Assembly: GCA_964626565.1 (NCBI GenBank)
Contig: CAZVFX010000061.1
Coordinates: 1-43,451 of the forward strand
Reading direction: 5' to 3'
Source of the DNA: CAZVFX01 sp964626565
GTDB taxonomy: Bacteria; Myxococcota_A; UBA9042; CAIXZC01
DNA length: 43,451 nucleotides
Under the pieces are notes generated by a model. It saw only the letters and a list, made by a program, of their open reading frames with translations. It did not search any database and was not told where the DNA came from. A program made the translations under genes and the position numbers. The stretch's first letter is position 1; each line of letters opens with the position of its first letter. This document shows positions 16,405 through 25,489 of this stretch, one piece after another.

Positions 16405-17475
16405 ATGCACGAGCTATCAACTCTCGGTTTCGGGTCGTTTTTCGAAGAGCAGGTTCGGCAACTGTCCGGCGATGTAATCCCGGCGAGAGTTGCGGCGGAA
16501 CACCGTGGCGGCTACGACGTTTGGGCACAGGCCGGGGCCGGGTTCGCCCAGCTGGCCGGACGCTTGACCCGCGGGTTGGAGGACGAAGAGTATCCGGGCG
16601 TTGGCGATTGGGTGGTTCTCCGGTCACAGCCCGGCCCCGGCAATACTACCATCATCGACAATGTGCTCAACCGCAGGACGGTATTTCTGCGGGGGGCCGC
16701 CGGCCCCGAAGCTCGGGCCCAGGTCGTGGCCGCGAACGTCGACCTCGTATTTGCCGTTTGCGGGTTGGATGCCAATTACAACGTGCGCCGCATCGAGCGG
16801 TACGTTGCTCGTATCTGGGCCAGCGGGGCGCAGCCGGTGGTGGTCCTGAACAAGGGCGACGTCTGTGGCCACGCGGATGAGCGCGTGTCCGAGGTGGAGA
16901 GTCATTGCCCGGGAGTTCAGGTACTTGTGACCAGTGCTCTTCATTCCGGTGGTCTCGACGCCATCCGCGGTCTCGTTCCTCCGGGAATCACCGCCGCCCT
17001 TGTCGGCTCATCCGGGGTGGGGAAGTCGACTCTGGTCAACGCGCTGACGGGAGAGCAGCTCATGGCAACAGGCGAGATTCGGGCCCATGATGGAAGAGGC
17101 CGGCACGTGACCACTCACCGCCAACTCGTTCAACTCCCGGCCGCCGGCCTCCTCCTCGATACGCCGGGCATGCGAGAGTTGCAGTTGGTGGACGAGGACG
17201 GCATCGGCGCCGTCTTCCCCGACATTGAGGAACTGTCGTTGTCCTGCCGATTTGCCGATTGTGCTCACGATTCTGAGCCTGGCTGCGCGGTTAGAAACGC
17301 GGTCGAATCGGGCCGGTTATCTGCTGAAAGGTTGGGACATTATCTGAAACTGGAAAAGGAAGCTCAGGCGTTTGAATTGCGCCGCAATGAGCATTCCAGA
17401 AGAAAGTCCGAGAGGGTGTGGGGACAGCTTCGCAAGGAAGGCGACCGCATCCGCCGGTGGAAAGGTGACGTCTGA
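16405..17475 (+). CDS. rsgA: Ribosome small subunit-dependent GTPase A
   Basis: RsgA is a circularly permuted GTPase acting late in 30S subunit assembly. The order of motifs is permuted as expected: NKGD (149-152), then GSSGVGKST (201-209), then DTPGM (252-256). The N-terminal OB-fold includes YPGVGDWVVL. The zinc-binding C-terminal domain has C281, C286, H288 and C294. Length (356 aa) is normal. Start ATG 16405 is 7 bp after the methyltransferase stop. It is the last gene of the run beginning at 11683. Confidence 0.95.
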   Translation: MHELSTLGFGSFFEEQVRQLSGDVIPARVAAEHRGGYDVWAQAGAGFAQLAGRLTRGLEDEEYPGVGDWVVLRSQPGPGNTTIIDNVLNRRTVFLRGAAGPEARAQVVAANVDLVFAVCGLDANYNVRRIERYVARIWASGAQPVVVLNKGDVCGHADERVSEVESHCPGVQVLVTSALHSGGLDAIRGLVPPGITAALVGSSGVGKSTLVNALTGEQLMATGEIRAHDGRGRHVTTHRQLVQLPAAGLLLDTPGMRELQLVDEDGIGAVFPDIEELSLSCRFADCAHDSEPGCAVRNAVESGRLSAERLGHYLKLEKEAQAFELRRNEHSRRKSERVWGQLRKEGDRIRRWKGDV

Positions 17476-17491
17476 CGAGTTTCACCCCTCT

Positions 17492-17637
<146 letters not shown>

Positions 17638-17650
17638 GGTTGAACGATTC

Positions 17651-17665
17651 GCGCCCCCCGTCCCC
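17651..17665 (+). repeat. REP-like repeat core, single unit
   Basis: GCGCCCCCCGTCCCC, preceded by TGAACGATTC and followed by TGTTTTT. This matches the TGAAC-N4 context of the copies at 32063 and 32098. It lies between convergent genes, 50 bp past the poly-G tract. Confidence 0.75.
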
Positions 17666-17716
17666 TGTTTTTGGCCTGCTTTTTTGCCCGGTGCTCGTGG
17701 CTGAGGGAGCTGCTCG

Positions 17717-18769
17717 CTAGTCCCCTTCCCAGTCCCAGAAGAAGTCTTTGTTTGTGAGCTCCGGCTCAGGTTCGGACGGTGGTGCGTCGGTGCCGGTTTC
17801 TTCCTTTCGAATGAGCGCCAGCAGATCTTCCAGGTCGGCCACCTCTTCGGCCCAGTAGGTTTCGGTGCCGAAATGCGGCCAGGTTACCGGAAAGACCGGA
17901 TCGTGCCAGCGGCGCGCCAGCCACGCGGTGTAGTGGATGCGGCGTAATGCCCGCAGCGGCTCGATAAGGTCCAGCGTCCGTCGGTCGAAAGGGCGGAACT
18001 GCTCGTATCCCTCGATGAGGGACTCCATCAGTTGCCGGGTCCAGTCGTCCCTTCCCTGCAGGAGCAACCAGAAATCTTGCACCGGCGGACCCACCACGTG
18101 GTCGTCGAAGTCCAGCACATGTATCGTGCCATCCCGTAGAAGCAGGTTGCCCGCGTGAAAATCGCCGTGAATTCGCTGCCGGTCTACACCGGCCATGCGA
18201 CGGTCAGCAATGGCCGCCAGTTCGTTGGCTGCCTCCAGGTAGCGGGCCTCCAGATGCAAGGGAATGGTCTCCTTTTCCGTCAGCCATTTCAGGTTCGCCC
18301 GTACATACGTGTTGGCGTCGAGAAAGACACGTTTCCTCGACTCGCCCGCAGCACCCACGTTGTGCAGGCGTCCCAGCAGCATTCCCAGACGCTCGGCCAG
18401 TTCGTGGTCCATGTCCTGTGGGGCGCGTCCGCCGAACCGGTCGTACAGGCAATAGTAGATGTTCTCCTTGACCCGCAGCGTCGAACCGTCCGGGAAGCGG
18501 CGAAGGTTGCAGATGGGGACCTCGGCCTCCTCAAGGTCATTCATGAATAGATGTTCCTCGAGGATCTGCTCCCGGCTCCAGCGTTGCGGCCGGTAGAACT
18601 TGGCCACGACGTGGGTTTCATCCTCCAACTGAATGTCGTAAACCCGGTTTTCGTACGAGTTCAACGCGTGGCAGACGGGATTGCACCTGAGACCGGCGTC
18701 CTCAACGGCATCCAGCACCTTCTCGGGCGTCAGGGCGAGGAAGAGGTCGGTGGCTTGGTCGTGGGGCAT
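17717..18769 (-). CDS. srkA: Stress response serine/threonine kinase SrkA (YihE)
   Basis: This 350-aa protein belongs to the aminoglycoside-phosphotransferase-like kinase fold. SrkA marks are ALNSYENRVYDIQLED (nucleotide loop), VVAKFYRPQRWS (catalytic Lys), IHGDFHAGNLL (201-210, D203) and HVLDFDDHVVGP (metal Asp). A C-terminal acidic tail is present. In enterobacteria SrkA counters stress-induced death pathways. The gene starts 9 bp after the typA stop and is probably cotranscribed with it. Confidence 0.92.
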   Translation of the reverse strand: MPHDQATDLFLALTPEKVLDAVEDAGLRCNPVCHALNSYENRVYDIQLEDETHVVAKFYRPQRWSREQILEEHLFMNDLEEAEVPICNLRRFPDGSTLRVKENIYYCLYDRFGGRAPQDMDHELAERLGMLLGRLHNVGAAGESRKRVFLDANTYVRANLKWLTEKETIPLHLEARYLEAANELAAIADRRMAGVDRQRIHGDFHAGNLLLRDGTIHVLDFDDHVVGPPVQDFWLLLQGRDDWTRQLMESLIEGYEQFRPFDRRTLDLIEPLRALRRIHYTAWLARRWHDPVFPVTWPHFGTETYWAEEVADLEDLLALIRKEETGTDAPPSEPEPELTNKDFFWDWEGD

Positions 18770-18778
18770 ACTTGCTCC

Positions 18779-20626
18779 CTACTGGTCTTCGACGGCGGCT
18801 CGTTTCGCATGTCGGCGGCGGTCGGATTCCACCAGGAACTGCTTGCGAATGCGAATGCTCTTTGGCGTTATCTCCACCCGCTCGTCGTCCTCAATGTACT
18901 CCAGTGCGGCTTCCAGGTTCAAGCGCCGGGGCGCTTTCAGGACCACGGTGGCGTCCTTTGTAGACGAGCGGATGTTGGTGAGCTTCTTGGTGCGAACTAC
19001 GTTGACCAATATGTCGGTAGGTTTGCAATGCTCCCCCACCACCTGCCCCATGTACACCCGGTCTCCGGGCTTGGAAAACATGATGCCGCGGTCGGCAAGC
19101 TGGTCCAGCGCATATGCAGTCACCGCACCTTTTCCCGTCGCAATCATCACGCCGAAGCTGCGCCCGCCTATGGGGCCGCGATGCGGGCCGTAGCAATGGT
19201 AACGGTGATGCATGAGCGCCTCGCCGTGAGTTGCCGTCATCATCCTCCCGGCCACGCCGATGAGGCCCCGGGCGGGCACGATGTACTCGAGATGAGTGCG
19301 ATTGCCCCGGGGTTCCATCTTCTCCAATTCAGCTTTGCGGTCCCCCAGCAACTCCATGGCCGCGCCCATGTACTCGTTGGGCACATCGAGGGTCAAAAAC
19401 TCCATCGGCTCCGTGCGCTTGCCATTCTCCTGCCGGAAGATCACCTGGGGTTTGCCCACCGACAACTCGAAGCCCTCCCGTCGCATGTTCTCCAGCAGGA
19501 TGCCCAGATGTAGCAGACCCCTTCCCGATACCACGAACTCTTCGCCTCTCTCCTCCACTCTCATGGCGACGTTGGTCTGCAACTCCAGGTGCAGGCGGTC
19601 CCGCAACTGGCGGGCCGTCACGAAGGTGCCGTCCTGCCCGGAGAAAGGGCTGTCGTTGATGCGGAATACCATGTGCAGAGTCGGTTCGTCCAGGTTGACC
19701 AGCGGCAGCGCTTTCGGATTCTCCACGTCGGCGAGGGTGACCCCGATGTCTACGTTGTCCAGGCCTACCGCAGCAAACAAGTCGCCGGTTTCTACCCGGC
19801 GCACTTCCTTCCGGCCCAAGCCGTCGAAGCGGTACAGTTGAGATACCTTCTGGACGGTGGATTGCCCCTGCCGGTCGAGGAGGGCCAACTCCTTACCCGC
19901 CTCCAACGTGCCTGCGAATACCCTTCCAATTCCTATGCGGCCGACATAGTCGTTATAGTCCAGGGTCGTGACCTGAGCCTGAAGCGGGGCTTCCGTATCC
20001 AGGTCGGCCACCGGGACGTGCTCAATGATCGCCTCGAAAAGTTCGTGGACGTCACCTCCGCCCGCCGGCGGCCACTGCTTGTCGTCCTTTGTGGCCCACC
20101 CATCTCTGGCCGAGGCGTAGAGCACCGGAAAATCAAGGGCGTCGTCGTCAGCTCCCAACTCCACCATTAGTTCGAACACCTCCAGCAACGCTGCGTCGGG
20201 CCGAATCTCAGGGCGGTCCATCTTGTTGAGCACCACCACCGGCTCCAGACCCATCTCCAGCGCCTTGGCCAGAACGTAGCGAGTCTGAGGCATGACGCCT
20301 TCGAACGCGTCCACCACCAGCAGCACGCCGTCAGCCATTTTCAAAACTCGCTGCACTTCCCCCGAGAAGTCGGCGTGACCAGGGGTGTCCACGATGTTTA
20401 TGTGGTACTTTTTGCCCGCCACGTCGGTATAGCTGATGGCGCAGTTCTTGGCTAGAATGGTGATGCCCCGCTCTCGCTCCAACGGGTTGGAATCCAGGAT
20501 GAGCTGTCCCGTCAGTTCGCCGCGCCCAAACTGGCCGCTCTGGCGAAGCAACTGGTCTACCAGGCTGGTCTTGCCGTGGTCCACGTGGGCTACAATGGCC
20601 ACGTTGCGTATGTCCTGCCGTCTCAA
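18779..20626 (-). CDS. typA: Translational GTPase TypA/BipA
   Basis: TypA is a ribosome-associated GTPase needed under stress and for 50S assembly. Motifs are IVAHVDHGKTSL near the N-terminus, RERGITILAKN, NIVDTPGHADFSGEV and VVLNKMD. The C-terminal TypA-specific domain has EPMEFLTLDVPNEYMG, RGLIGVAGRM and KPGDRVYMGQVVGEHC. Start TTG 20626 is chosen because GAGG precedes it by 5 nt and gives 615 aa, the usual TypA size. A longer frame extends to 20752 but its added residues are not TypA-like. It is divergent from rhlE. Confidence 0.94.
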   Translation of the reverse strand: MRRQDIRNVAIVAHVDHGKTSLVDQLLRQSGQFGRGELTGQLILDSNPLERERGITILAKNCAISYTDVAGKKYHINIVDTPGHADFSGEVQRVLKMADGVLLVVDAFEGVMPQTRYVLAKALEMGLEPVVVLNKMDRPEIRPDAALLEVFELMVELGADDDALDFPVLYASARDGWATKDDKQWPPAGGGDVHELFEAIIEHVPVADLDTEAPLQAQVTTLDYNDYVGRIGIGRVFAGTLEAGKELALLDRQGQSTVQKVSQLYRFDGLGRKEVRRVETGDLFAAVGLDNVDIGVTLADVENPKALPLVNLDEPTLHMVFRINDSPFSGQDGTFVTARQLRDRLHLELQTNVAMRVEERGEEFVVSGRGLLHLGILLENMRREGFELSVGKPQVIFRQENGKRTEPMEFLTLDVPNEYMGAAMELLGDRKAELEKMEPRGNRTHLEYIVPARGLIGVAGRMMTATHGEALMHHRYHCYGPHRGPIGGRSFGVMIATGKGAVTAYALDQLADRGIMFSKPGDRVYMGQVVGEHCKPTDILVNVVRTKKLTNIRSSTKDATVVLKAPRRLNLEAALEYIEDDERVEITPKSIRIRKQFLVESDRRRHAKRAAVEDQ

Positions 20627-20746
20627 TCGTACCTCGTGCTGGTGATTACCCCGTGCATCAATGGGGGTGGGACAAGGAGTCGGCACGATAGTCCCCATTC
20701 CCGTCGCTGTCAATGCTTTGTCGCCCCGCCCAGTCGTCGTGCGGAT

Positions 20747-20775
20747 TTGCACTTTTCACCAAGTTGGGGTAGGGT
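20747..20775 (+). promoter_or_regulatory. Candidate sigma70-type promoter for rhlE
   Basis: TTGCAC (20747-20752), 17-nt spacer, TAGGGT (20770-20775). It lies 72 bp before the rhlE ATG, between divergent typA and rhlE, and fits the TTG...TAG form of the other candidates. Confidence 0.4.
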
Positions 20776-20847
20776 GCCACTACCTCAACCGCCGGAACAC
20801 CCCGGCTGGAGTTGGTTTTTTCGATTTTTCACACAGGAACAAATTAG

Positions 20848-22116
20848 ATGAGATTTGATGAGCTTCCCCTGCTCAAGAGCCTCCTCGACGCGGTCGAGAA
20901 GGAAGGCTACGAGCATCCTACCCCCATCCAACAACAGGCAATTCCGCCGGTGCTCCAGGGCCGTGACGTCCTGGGTTGCGCACAAACCGGCACCGGCAAG
21001 ACCGCCGCCTTCGCTCTCCCTATATTGCACAACCTGACCAGCAACCCTGCGCCCAAAGGCCGGCGAGGCAACATCCGGGTCCTGGTGTTGACCCCTACCC
21101 GTGAACTGGCCGCCCAGGTGGGCGACAGCTTTAACTCCTACGGCCGCAACACCCGCGACCACGCCGCGATTGTCTTCGGTGGGGTAAGCCAGAAACCACA
21201 GGAACAAGCGCTGAGGAGGCGGCCCCCGATACTGGTGGCTACCCCCGGTCGACTGTTGGACCTGATCAATCAGAGGATTCTATCACTCGACTTTGTCGAG
21301 GTTTTTGTCTTGGACGAGGCCGACAGGATGCTCGACATGGGGTTCATTCACGACATCCGCAAAGTCGTCGCACAATTGCCCGGGAATCGACAGAGCCTCT
21401 TCTTCTCGGCGACCATGCCATCCGATATCCGGGCCCTGGCCGATACCATCTTGCGGCCGAACCCGGTTTCTGTCGCCGTGGACCCGCCGGCGTCCACCGT
21501 CGACCTCATCGAGCAGCAACTCTGCTTTGTAGAGAAGAAGGAAAAGGTACACCTGCTAGCCCACTTCCTCAAAGAGCCGTCCGTTCACCGCTCCCTCGTC
21601 TTCACCCGCACCAAACACGGGGCCGACAACGTCGTGCGCAAGCTCAAAAGGGCAGGCATCTTCGGCCAGGCGATCCACGGCAACAAGTCGCAGGGGGCAC
21701 GCACCCGAGCCCTCGACGGTTTCAAGAAAGGTAACACGCCGGTGCTTGTCGCAACCGACATCGCGGCCCGCGGCATCGACGTGGAGGATATTTCTCACGT
21801 CTTCAACTACGACCTGCCCAACGAGCCGGAAACCTATGTTCATCGCATCGGGCGCACCGGACGGGCGGGCGAAAGGGGAATAGCCATCGCCTTTTGCGCC
21901 GAGGATGAGCGACCCTATCTCAAAGATATCGAGAAGCTCATCAAAGGACATATCGACCGACTCGAAGACTATCCCCATCAGTCGACCATCCCCGCACCAC
22001 AGCCAACCGATCTCACGCCTCGGCACGCGCGTCGGCGTTCCCGGCCCCCCGGGAAAAAACCCACTGGTGGCAGGCGCGGTGGCAGGTGGGGAAACCGGCA
22101 GAGGAGGCGGCCTTGA
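20848..22116 (+). CDS. rhlE: DEAD-box RNA helicase, RhlE type
   Basis: This 422-aa ATP-dependent RNA helicase has the full motif set: YEHPTPIQQQAIP (Q motif), AQTGTGKT (45-52), TPTRELA, TPGRLLD, LDEADRMLDMGF (DEAD, 156-159), FSATMP, ARGIDVEDISHVFNYDLP and HRIGRTGRAG. The basic Arg/Gly-rich C-terminal tail (KPTGGRRGGRWGNRQRRRP) is the short RhlE-type tail, used in RNA binding and ribosome assembly. Its TGA stop overlaps the TTG start of the next gene. Confidence 0.94.
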   Translation: MRFDELPLLKSLLDAVEKEGYEHPTPIQQQAIPPVLQGRDVLGCAQTGTGKTAAFALPILHNLTSNPAPKGRRGNIRVLVLTPTRELAAQVGDSFNSYGRNTRDHAAIVFGGVSQKPQEQALRRRPPILVATPGRLLDLINQRILSLDFVEVFVLDEADRMLDMGFIHDIRKVVAQLPGNRQSLFFSATMPSDIRALADTILRPNPVSVAVDPPASTVDLIEQQLCFVEKKEKVHLLAHFLKEPSVHRSLVFTRTKHGADNVVRKLKRAGIFGQAIHGNKSQGARTRALDGFKKGNTPVLVATDIAARGIDVEDISHVFNYDLPNEPETYVHRIGRTGRAGERGIAIAFCAEDERPYLKDIEKLIKGHIDRLEDYPHQSTIPAPQPTDLTPRHARRRSRPPGKKPTGGRRGGRWGNRQRRRP

Positions 22117-23024
22117 GAAGGTCGGAAATCGTAATCGATGACGGCAAAGCCTATCATCTGGGCGTGGCGCAAAACCAGATGGCTCCCAACATCTTTCAGG
22201 TGGGAGACCCGGCCCGGGCTTACCGGGTTGCAGAGCGTTTCGACAGCGTGGAGCACGAGGTGACCAACCGGGAGTTCGTTACCATTACGGGCAGGCTCGC
22301 TGGCCTTCCCGTCTCGGTAATGGGCACCGGCATCGGCCACGACAACGTGGAGATTGCTCTGCTGGAAGCCTATTCGTTGTTGGCATTTGACCTGGAGACC
22401 CAACTGCTCAAAGACGTAGTTCCGGATGTCACGGTGCTGCGCATCGGCACTTCCGGCGGGGCCCAGCCTGACGTGGACGCGGGCACCATGGGGGTCACCA
22501 CGTACGCGATCGGCCTCGACTCCACCGGCCTGTATTTCGACATTCCCGTAGTAGACGAAACGGCAACTCGGTTGGAGCGGCGCGCCAAGGGGATCATTGA
22601 CGAGGCCACTGTGCCCGGCAGCCGCTTTGCCGGCTGGGTCATGCCCTACGCGTCCAGAGCGACTCCACAAGCGGTGGACGAACTGTGCCGGGCTGCCGCA
22701 GCCGGTCCTTTCCCGGTAACCACCGGAGTCACCGTGGCAGCTCCCGGTTTCTACGGCGCGTCGGGGCGCTACCTGGAAGGCCTCAAGCTGGCCGTGCCGG
22801 GCATCAAGGTGGCTACCGCAGGCATCGAAGCCGACGGCCACCGGGTGATCAACTTTGAAATGGAATCGAGTATCATCTTCCTGCTCGCTCAGGCCTTGGG
22901 CTGGCGGGCTGGCACCATCTGCCCCATCATCTCCAATCCCCTCCGCCAGGACGCGGTAATGGACTACCATCCTCACGTCGAAGCCGCCATCGATATTGCG
23001 GTCGCCGCAATGCGCAACCTCTAG
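22113..23024 (+). CDS. Nucleoside phosphorylase, uridine-phosphorylase-like
   Basis: This 303-aa protein has the NP-I fold marks: FQVGDPARAYRVAERF, VSVMGTGIGHDNVEIALLEAY, VLRIGTSGG, and NFEMESSIIFLLAQALGWRAG (the ME(S/T) ribose-binding motif). These split uridine, or a similar nucleoside, with phosphate. Start TTG 22113 is favoured because GAGGAGG ends 5 nt before it, and TTGA makes it overlap the rhlE stop. The pairing of RNA helicase and nucleoside salvage by translational coupling may reflect RNA turnover. The exact nucleoside is not certain. Confidence 0.9.
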   Translation: MRRSEIVIDDGKAYHLGVAQNQMAPNIFQVGDPARAYRVAERFDSVEHEVTNREFVTITGRLAGLPVSVMGTGIGHDNVEIALLEAYSLLAFDLETQLLKDVVPDVTVLRIGTSGGAQPDVDAGTMGVTTYAIGLDSTGLYFDIPVVDETATRLERRAKGIIDEATVPGSRFAGWVMPYASRATPQAVDELCRAAAAGPFPVTTGVTVAAPGFYGASGRYLEGLKLAVPGIKVATAGIEADGHRVINFEMESSIIFLLAQALGWRAGTICPIISNPLRQDAVMDYHPHVEAAIDIAVAAMRNL

Positions 23025-23048
23025 GAAATCGGTAGAGGATACTGAGAC

Positions 23049-23954
23049 CTATTTGGTTGATGGGCCGGGGGTGCCTGGATTTGACCCTTCCGGCAGCGGC
23101 GCAGCCAGCACCGCGGCGTAAGCCCGGGCCAGGTCGGCAGCGTCCAGTTTGACCCGCCAGGCGCATTTCGTGAGGTGTACTTTGCCCCCCTTGATCGCCT
23201 CTCGGATCTTCGGGGCGTGGATCACCTCGCCGTCCACCACGACTGCCATGCGCTGTCCCAGGTGGGCGCCGGTCACTTTCTCGAACGCTTTCGCAGCTTC
23301 CGCGCTCAAATCCACGAGCACCGCGGGCATGCCGGCTTCGGCACTTGACGACAGAGCTCTGGCGTCCGCGACTGCACCCGCCGGAATCGACGGCTTCTTG
23401 TGGAGGACGATGCCGGAGAATATGCCTTCCGAGCCGGTTGGCTCCGGGTTCACGGCGATTCCCACTTGCCGATTCGCGGGAAGGTGCCCGTCGAACGCTT
23501 GCAACACGGATCCTTCGACATCACCGGTAACCTCGTGGTAGGTGCCCTTGATGCCTTTCCATGTCTCCAGTCGGACCCCCTCGGGCAGGTCGCTGATCTC
23601 CTTCCAGACCTCCGGCGAGTCGTCAACCAGGTGAAAGGACAGACGCCCCGGCCGAGTCAGCACTTCCGCAGCCCCCGGCCTGTCGGCAAACGTAGCGGTA
23701 AGATGAGTTGAGTCCACAGCCCGCAACTGTAAATCGTCGAGGCCAAACGCCAGCGCCCGGGCTTCTACGGCCGCCTTCAGCTCGTCCGCACAGTCAGGTA
23801 GTTTCGGACTGGGGCAAGTAAGCTCGTAAGTGATTTCCAATCTGGGGCCTTCCTGCGCAATCGCAGCCCCCAGGCCCGTCAAAGACCAGGCGGCAAGAGC
23901 CACGGCCGTACAGGCGGCGGCCACGATCCGCGACATTCTCGTACACACGCTCAT
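23049..23954 (-). CDS. Exported SecD-like periplasmic-domain protein
   Basis: This 301-aa protein has a signal peptide (VALAAWSLTGLGAAIAQEG) and no further membrane helix. The body resembles the first periplasmic domain of SecD: RPGRLSFHLVDDSPEVW (P1 base), FSGIVLHKKPSIPAGAVADA, VLVDLSAEAAKAFEKVTGAH, RMAVVVDGEVIHAPKIREAI and LARAYAAVLAAPLPEG. Whole SecD has six membrane segments, which are absent here. Such stand-alone SecD-head proteins exist but their role is unclear. ATG 23954 overlaps the TGA of the upstream lipoprotein gene (ATGA), so the two are coupled. It converges on the phosphorylase gene with 24 bp between. Confidence 0.8.
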   Translation of the reverse strand: MSVCTRMSRIVAAACTAVALAAWSLTGLGAAIAQEGPRLEITYELTCPSPKLPDCADELKAAVEARALAFGLDDLQLRAVDSTHLTATFADRPGAAEVLTRPGRLSFHLVDDSPEVWKEISDLPEGVRLETWKGIKGTYHEVTGDVEGSVLQAFDGHLPANRQVGIAVNPEPTGSEGIFSGIVLHKKPSIPAGAVADARALSSSAEAGMPAVLVDLSAEAAKAFEKVTGAHLGQRMAVVVDGEVIHAPKIREAIKGGKVHLTKCAWRVKLDAADLARAYAAVLAAPLPEGSNPGTPGPSTK

Positions 23955-24226
23955 TTTTTCGCCTTCGACCTGCAAATGGGCCATTCGATCTCACTGCCGC
24001 AGCCATCGTTGTAGCTGTGGTCGGCGTCGCAGTACCAGCCTTCGCCGTATTCTTCGAAGCATTCGTGGTCCGAGCGGCACGGCTGAGGACCGTACACCGC
24101 GCGAGGTTCGCAGATTCCCAGCCACGCACATCCCCCGAGCGGTGCGAGCACAGCCAGCAGGATCAAGAGAAACAGCCGGCGCCTCCCCGGCTCAGGTTTT
24201 CGAAGCGCTTTCTTCAGTCTGTCCAA
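23951..24226 (-). CDS. Small cysteine-rich lipoprotein
   Basis: This 91-aa protein starts at TTG 24226, with GGGGAG 5 nt upstream. A basic N-terminus is followed by a hydrophobic helix and lipobox LGGC (Cys33). The mature part has six further cysteines in spacing like CRSDHEC...GWYCD...CGSE...ICRS, reminiscent of the short Cys motifs common in myxobacterial lipoproteins. It overlaps the SecD-like gene by ATGA, suggesting that the two products act together in the envelope. The function is unknown. Confidence 0.75.
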   Translation of the reverse strand: MDRLKKALRKPEPGRRRLFLLILLAVLAPLGGCAWLGICEPRAVYGPQPCRSDHECFEEYGEGWYCDADHSYNDGCGSEIEWPICRSKAKK

Positions 24227-24256
24227 GGCGACTCCCCAATGCTGGTCTCGTCGGAC

Positions 24257-24286
24257 ATCCTATCACATTGCACCGTGACGCAACAA
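24257..24286 (-). promoter_or_regulatory. Candidate promoter for the lipoprotein/SecD-like pair
   Basis: On the minus strand, TTGTTG (24286-24281), an 18-nt spacer and TAGGAT (24262-24257) lie 30 bp before the TTG start. Confidence 0.35.
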
Positions 24287-24332
24287 GACCTCCACCGGCC
24301 CTCGGCCGTAGTTTGCACCGGCCGCTCCTTTC

Positions 24333-25313
24333 CTAGCGAGCGTCCGGCTGCCAAAGACCCGTGTCGGGGTAAAACGCTTGCCACGCGAACCAGAACGCCA
24401 CCACTGAAGTAATGGACTTGCCCTTCACGTCCATGACTCTGGCATGTCGTTGAGCTGCGTTGTAGATGACGGACACCTCTTCGCCTCCGACCTTGTCCTT
24501 GATCGTCTTACCGTCCGGGAGCTTTAGCACCGGATATGCCCGTGCCTGACCGCTAACAATGATGCCTATGACCAACTCCTTGTTGGCCAGTTCGGTTCTT
24601 GAATGCGGCACCGGGAACATAGTCCTGTCGGATGTAAAATAGGAGGCGTAAGGCTGGCCGTCGTAGTCGCGTTCAAAACCGGTGTCGGTGGACAAGACCT
24701 CCCCCTTCGGGTGCCTTTTTTTCCACGCTTCCCATGTCATCTGCTCGCTCGTCAGCCAGGGAAGCTCCGCCCCCTTTGCCGGCCCGCTCACCCCTTTCAT
24801 CGCCAGTTGGGACCACAACGATTCTGTTTCCCGGTCATACATCAAGACGTCGCTCCGGTAGAGTAGCCCCGACACCCCGAAAGTCCGGACTTGCCCACGC
24901 ACCTTGCGACCGAAAACCATGGCCGTTCCGCACAATGGACAATACGTCACCACCACCGCATCATTGCCGATGGTGTCGTTGACCATTTCGTGCCATATCA
25001 GGATTCGGATCGGATATGCTCGCGCAGTCTCCCCGCGCACCAGCCCGATAACGATGTCGTCATCGTTCAGGTAGTCCACTTTCGCAGCAGATATGAACTT
25101 GGGGTTGTCGATGGACGGGATACCGTCCCTGGGAGGACCACCGGACATGACCTCGTCGACATCGATAGAAGTGCCTGACAGGTCGAAGCCGTTCATCACT
25201 TGTGCGAACCCTTCGCTCGGGAACAAAGCAAGCATGACCGGCGGTGCCGCCGCCAGCAGCCGGTACCGATTGGTGAGCGATCCCGGTCCGGCAATCGTTT
25301 TGGCTCGGTCCAT
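24333..25313 (-). CDS. DUF3179 domain-containing exported protein
   Basis: This 326-aa protein has a hydrophobic leader (LLAAAPPVMLALFPSEGFAQ) and the DUF3179 signature: IPSIDNPKFISA, GETARAYPIRILIWHEMVND, VTYCPLCGTAMVFGR, FGVSGLLYRSDVLMYDRET and WTHs such as ESLWSQLAMKG. The second half has ARAYPVLKLPDGKTIKDKVGG. The CPLCG motif suggests metal or redox chemistry, but the family has no known activity. GGAGGG lies 8 nt before the ATG. It is upstream of, and on the same strand as, the lipoprotein pair, but with its own spacing of about 105 bp. Confidence 0.88.
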   Translation of the reverse strand: MDRAKTIAGPGSLTNRYRLLAAAPPVMLALFPSEGFAQVMNGFDLSGTSIDVDEVMSGGPPRDGIPSIDNPKFISAAKVDYLNDDDIVIGLVRGETARAYPIRILIWHEMVNDTIGNDAVVVTYCPLCGTAMVFGRKVRGQVRTFGVSGLLYRSDVLMYDRETESLWSQLAMKGVSGPAKGAELPWLTSEQMTWEAWKKRHPKGEVLSTDTGFERDYDGQPYASYFTSDRTMFPVPHSRTELANKELVIGIIVSGQARAYPVLKLPDGKTIKDKVGGEEVSVIYNAAQRHARVMDVKGKSITSVVAFWFAWQAFYPDTGLWQPDAR

Positions 25314-25489
25314 GATGGCGACCCTCCGCTGGAGTTGAACATAGGTCCTCCCCGCCGGCGGTGGCTGGAAGAAACATCCAAAACCTGTCTACCGCAGATG
25401 GTCTTGTCAACAAGGCGTCAGGAAGAGGTTCGACTGACCAGGGACGTTCCCGTATACTGTCGCGGTAACGTTGACCACGGAGCAACATC

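Noticed and set aside
18551..19513. Long plus-strand open frame opposite srkA and typA
   Set aside because: It is antisense to two well-supported genes, with no family motif, and spans their junction.
20627..20752. N-terminal extension of TypA
   Set aside because: The 42 added residues are not TypA-like and the TTG at 20626 has a well-placed GAGG site; the extension also covers the intergenic region near the rhlE promoter.
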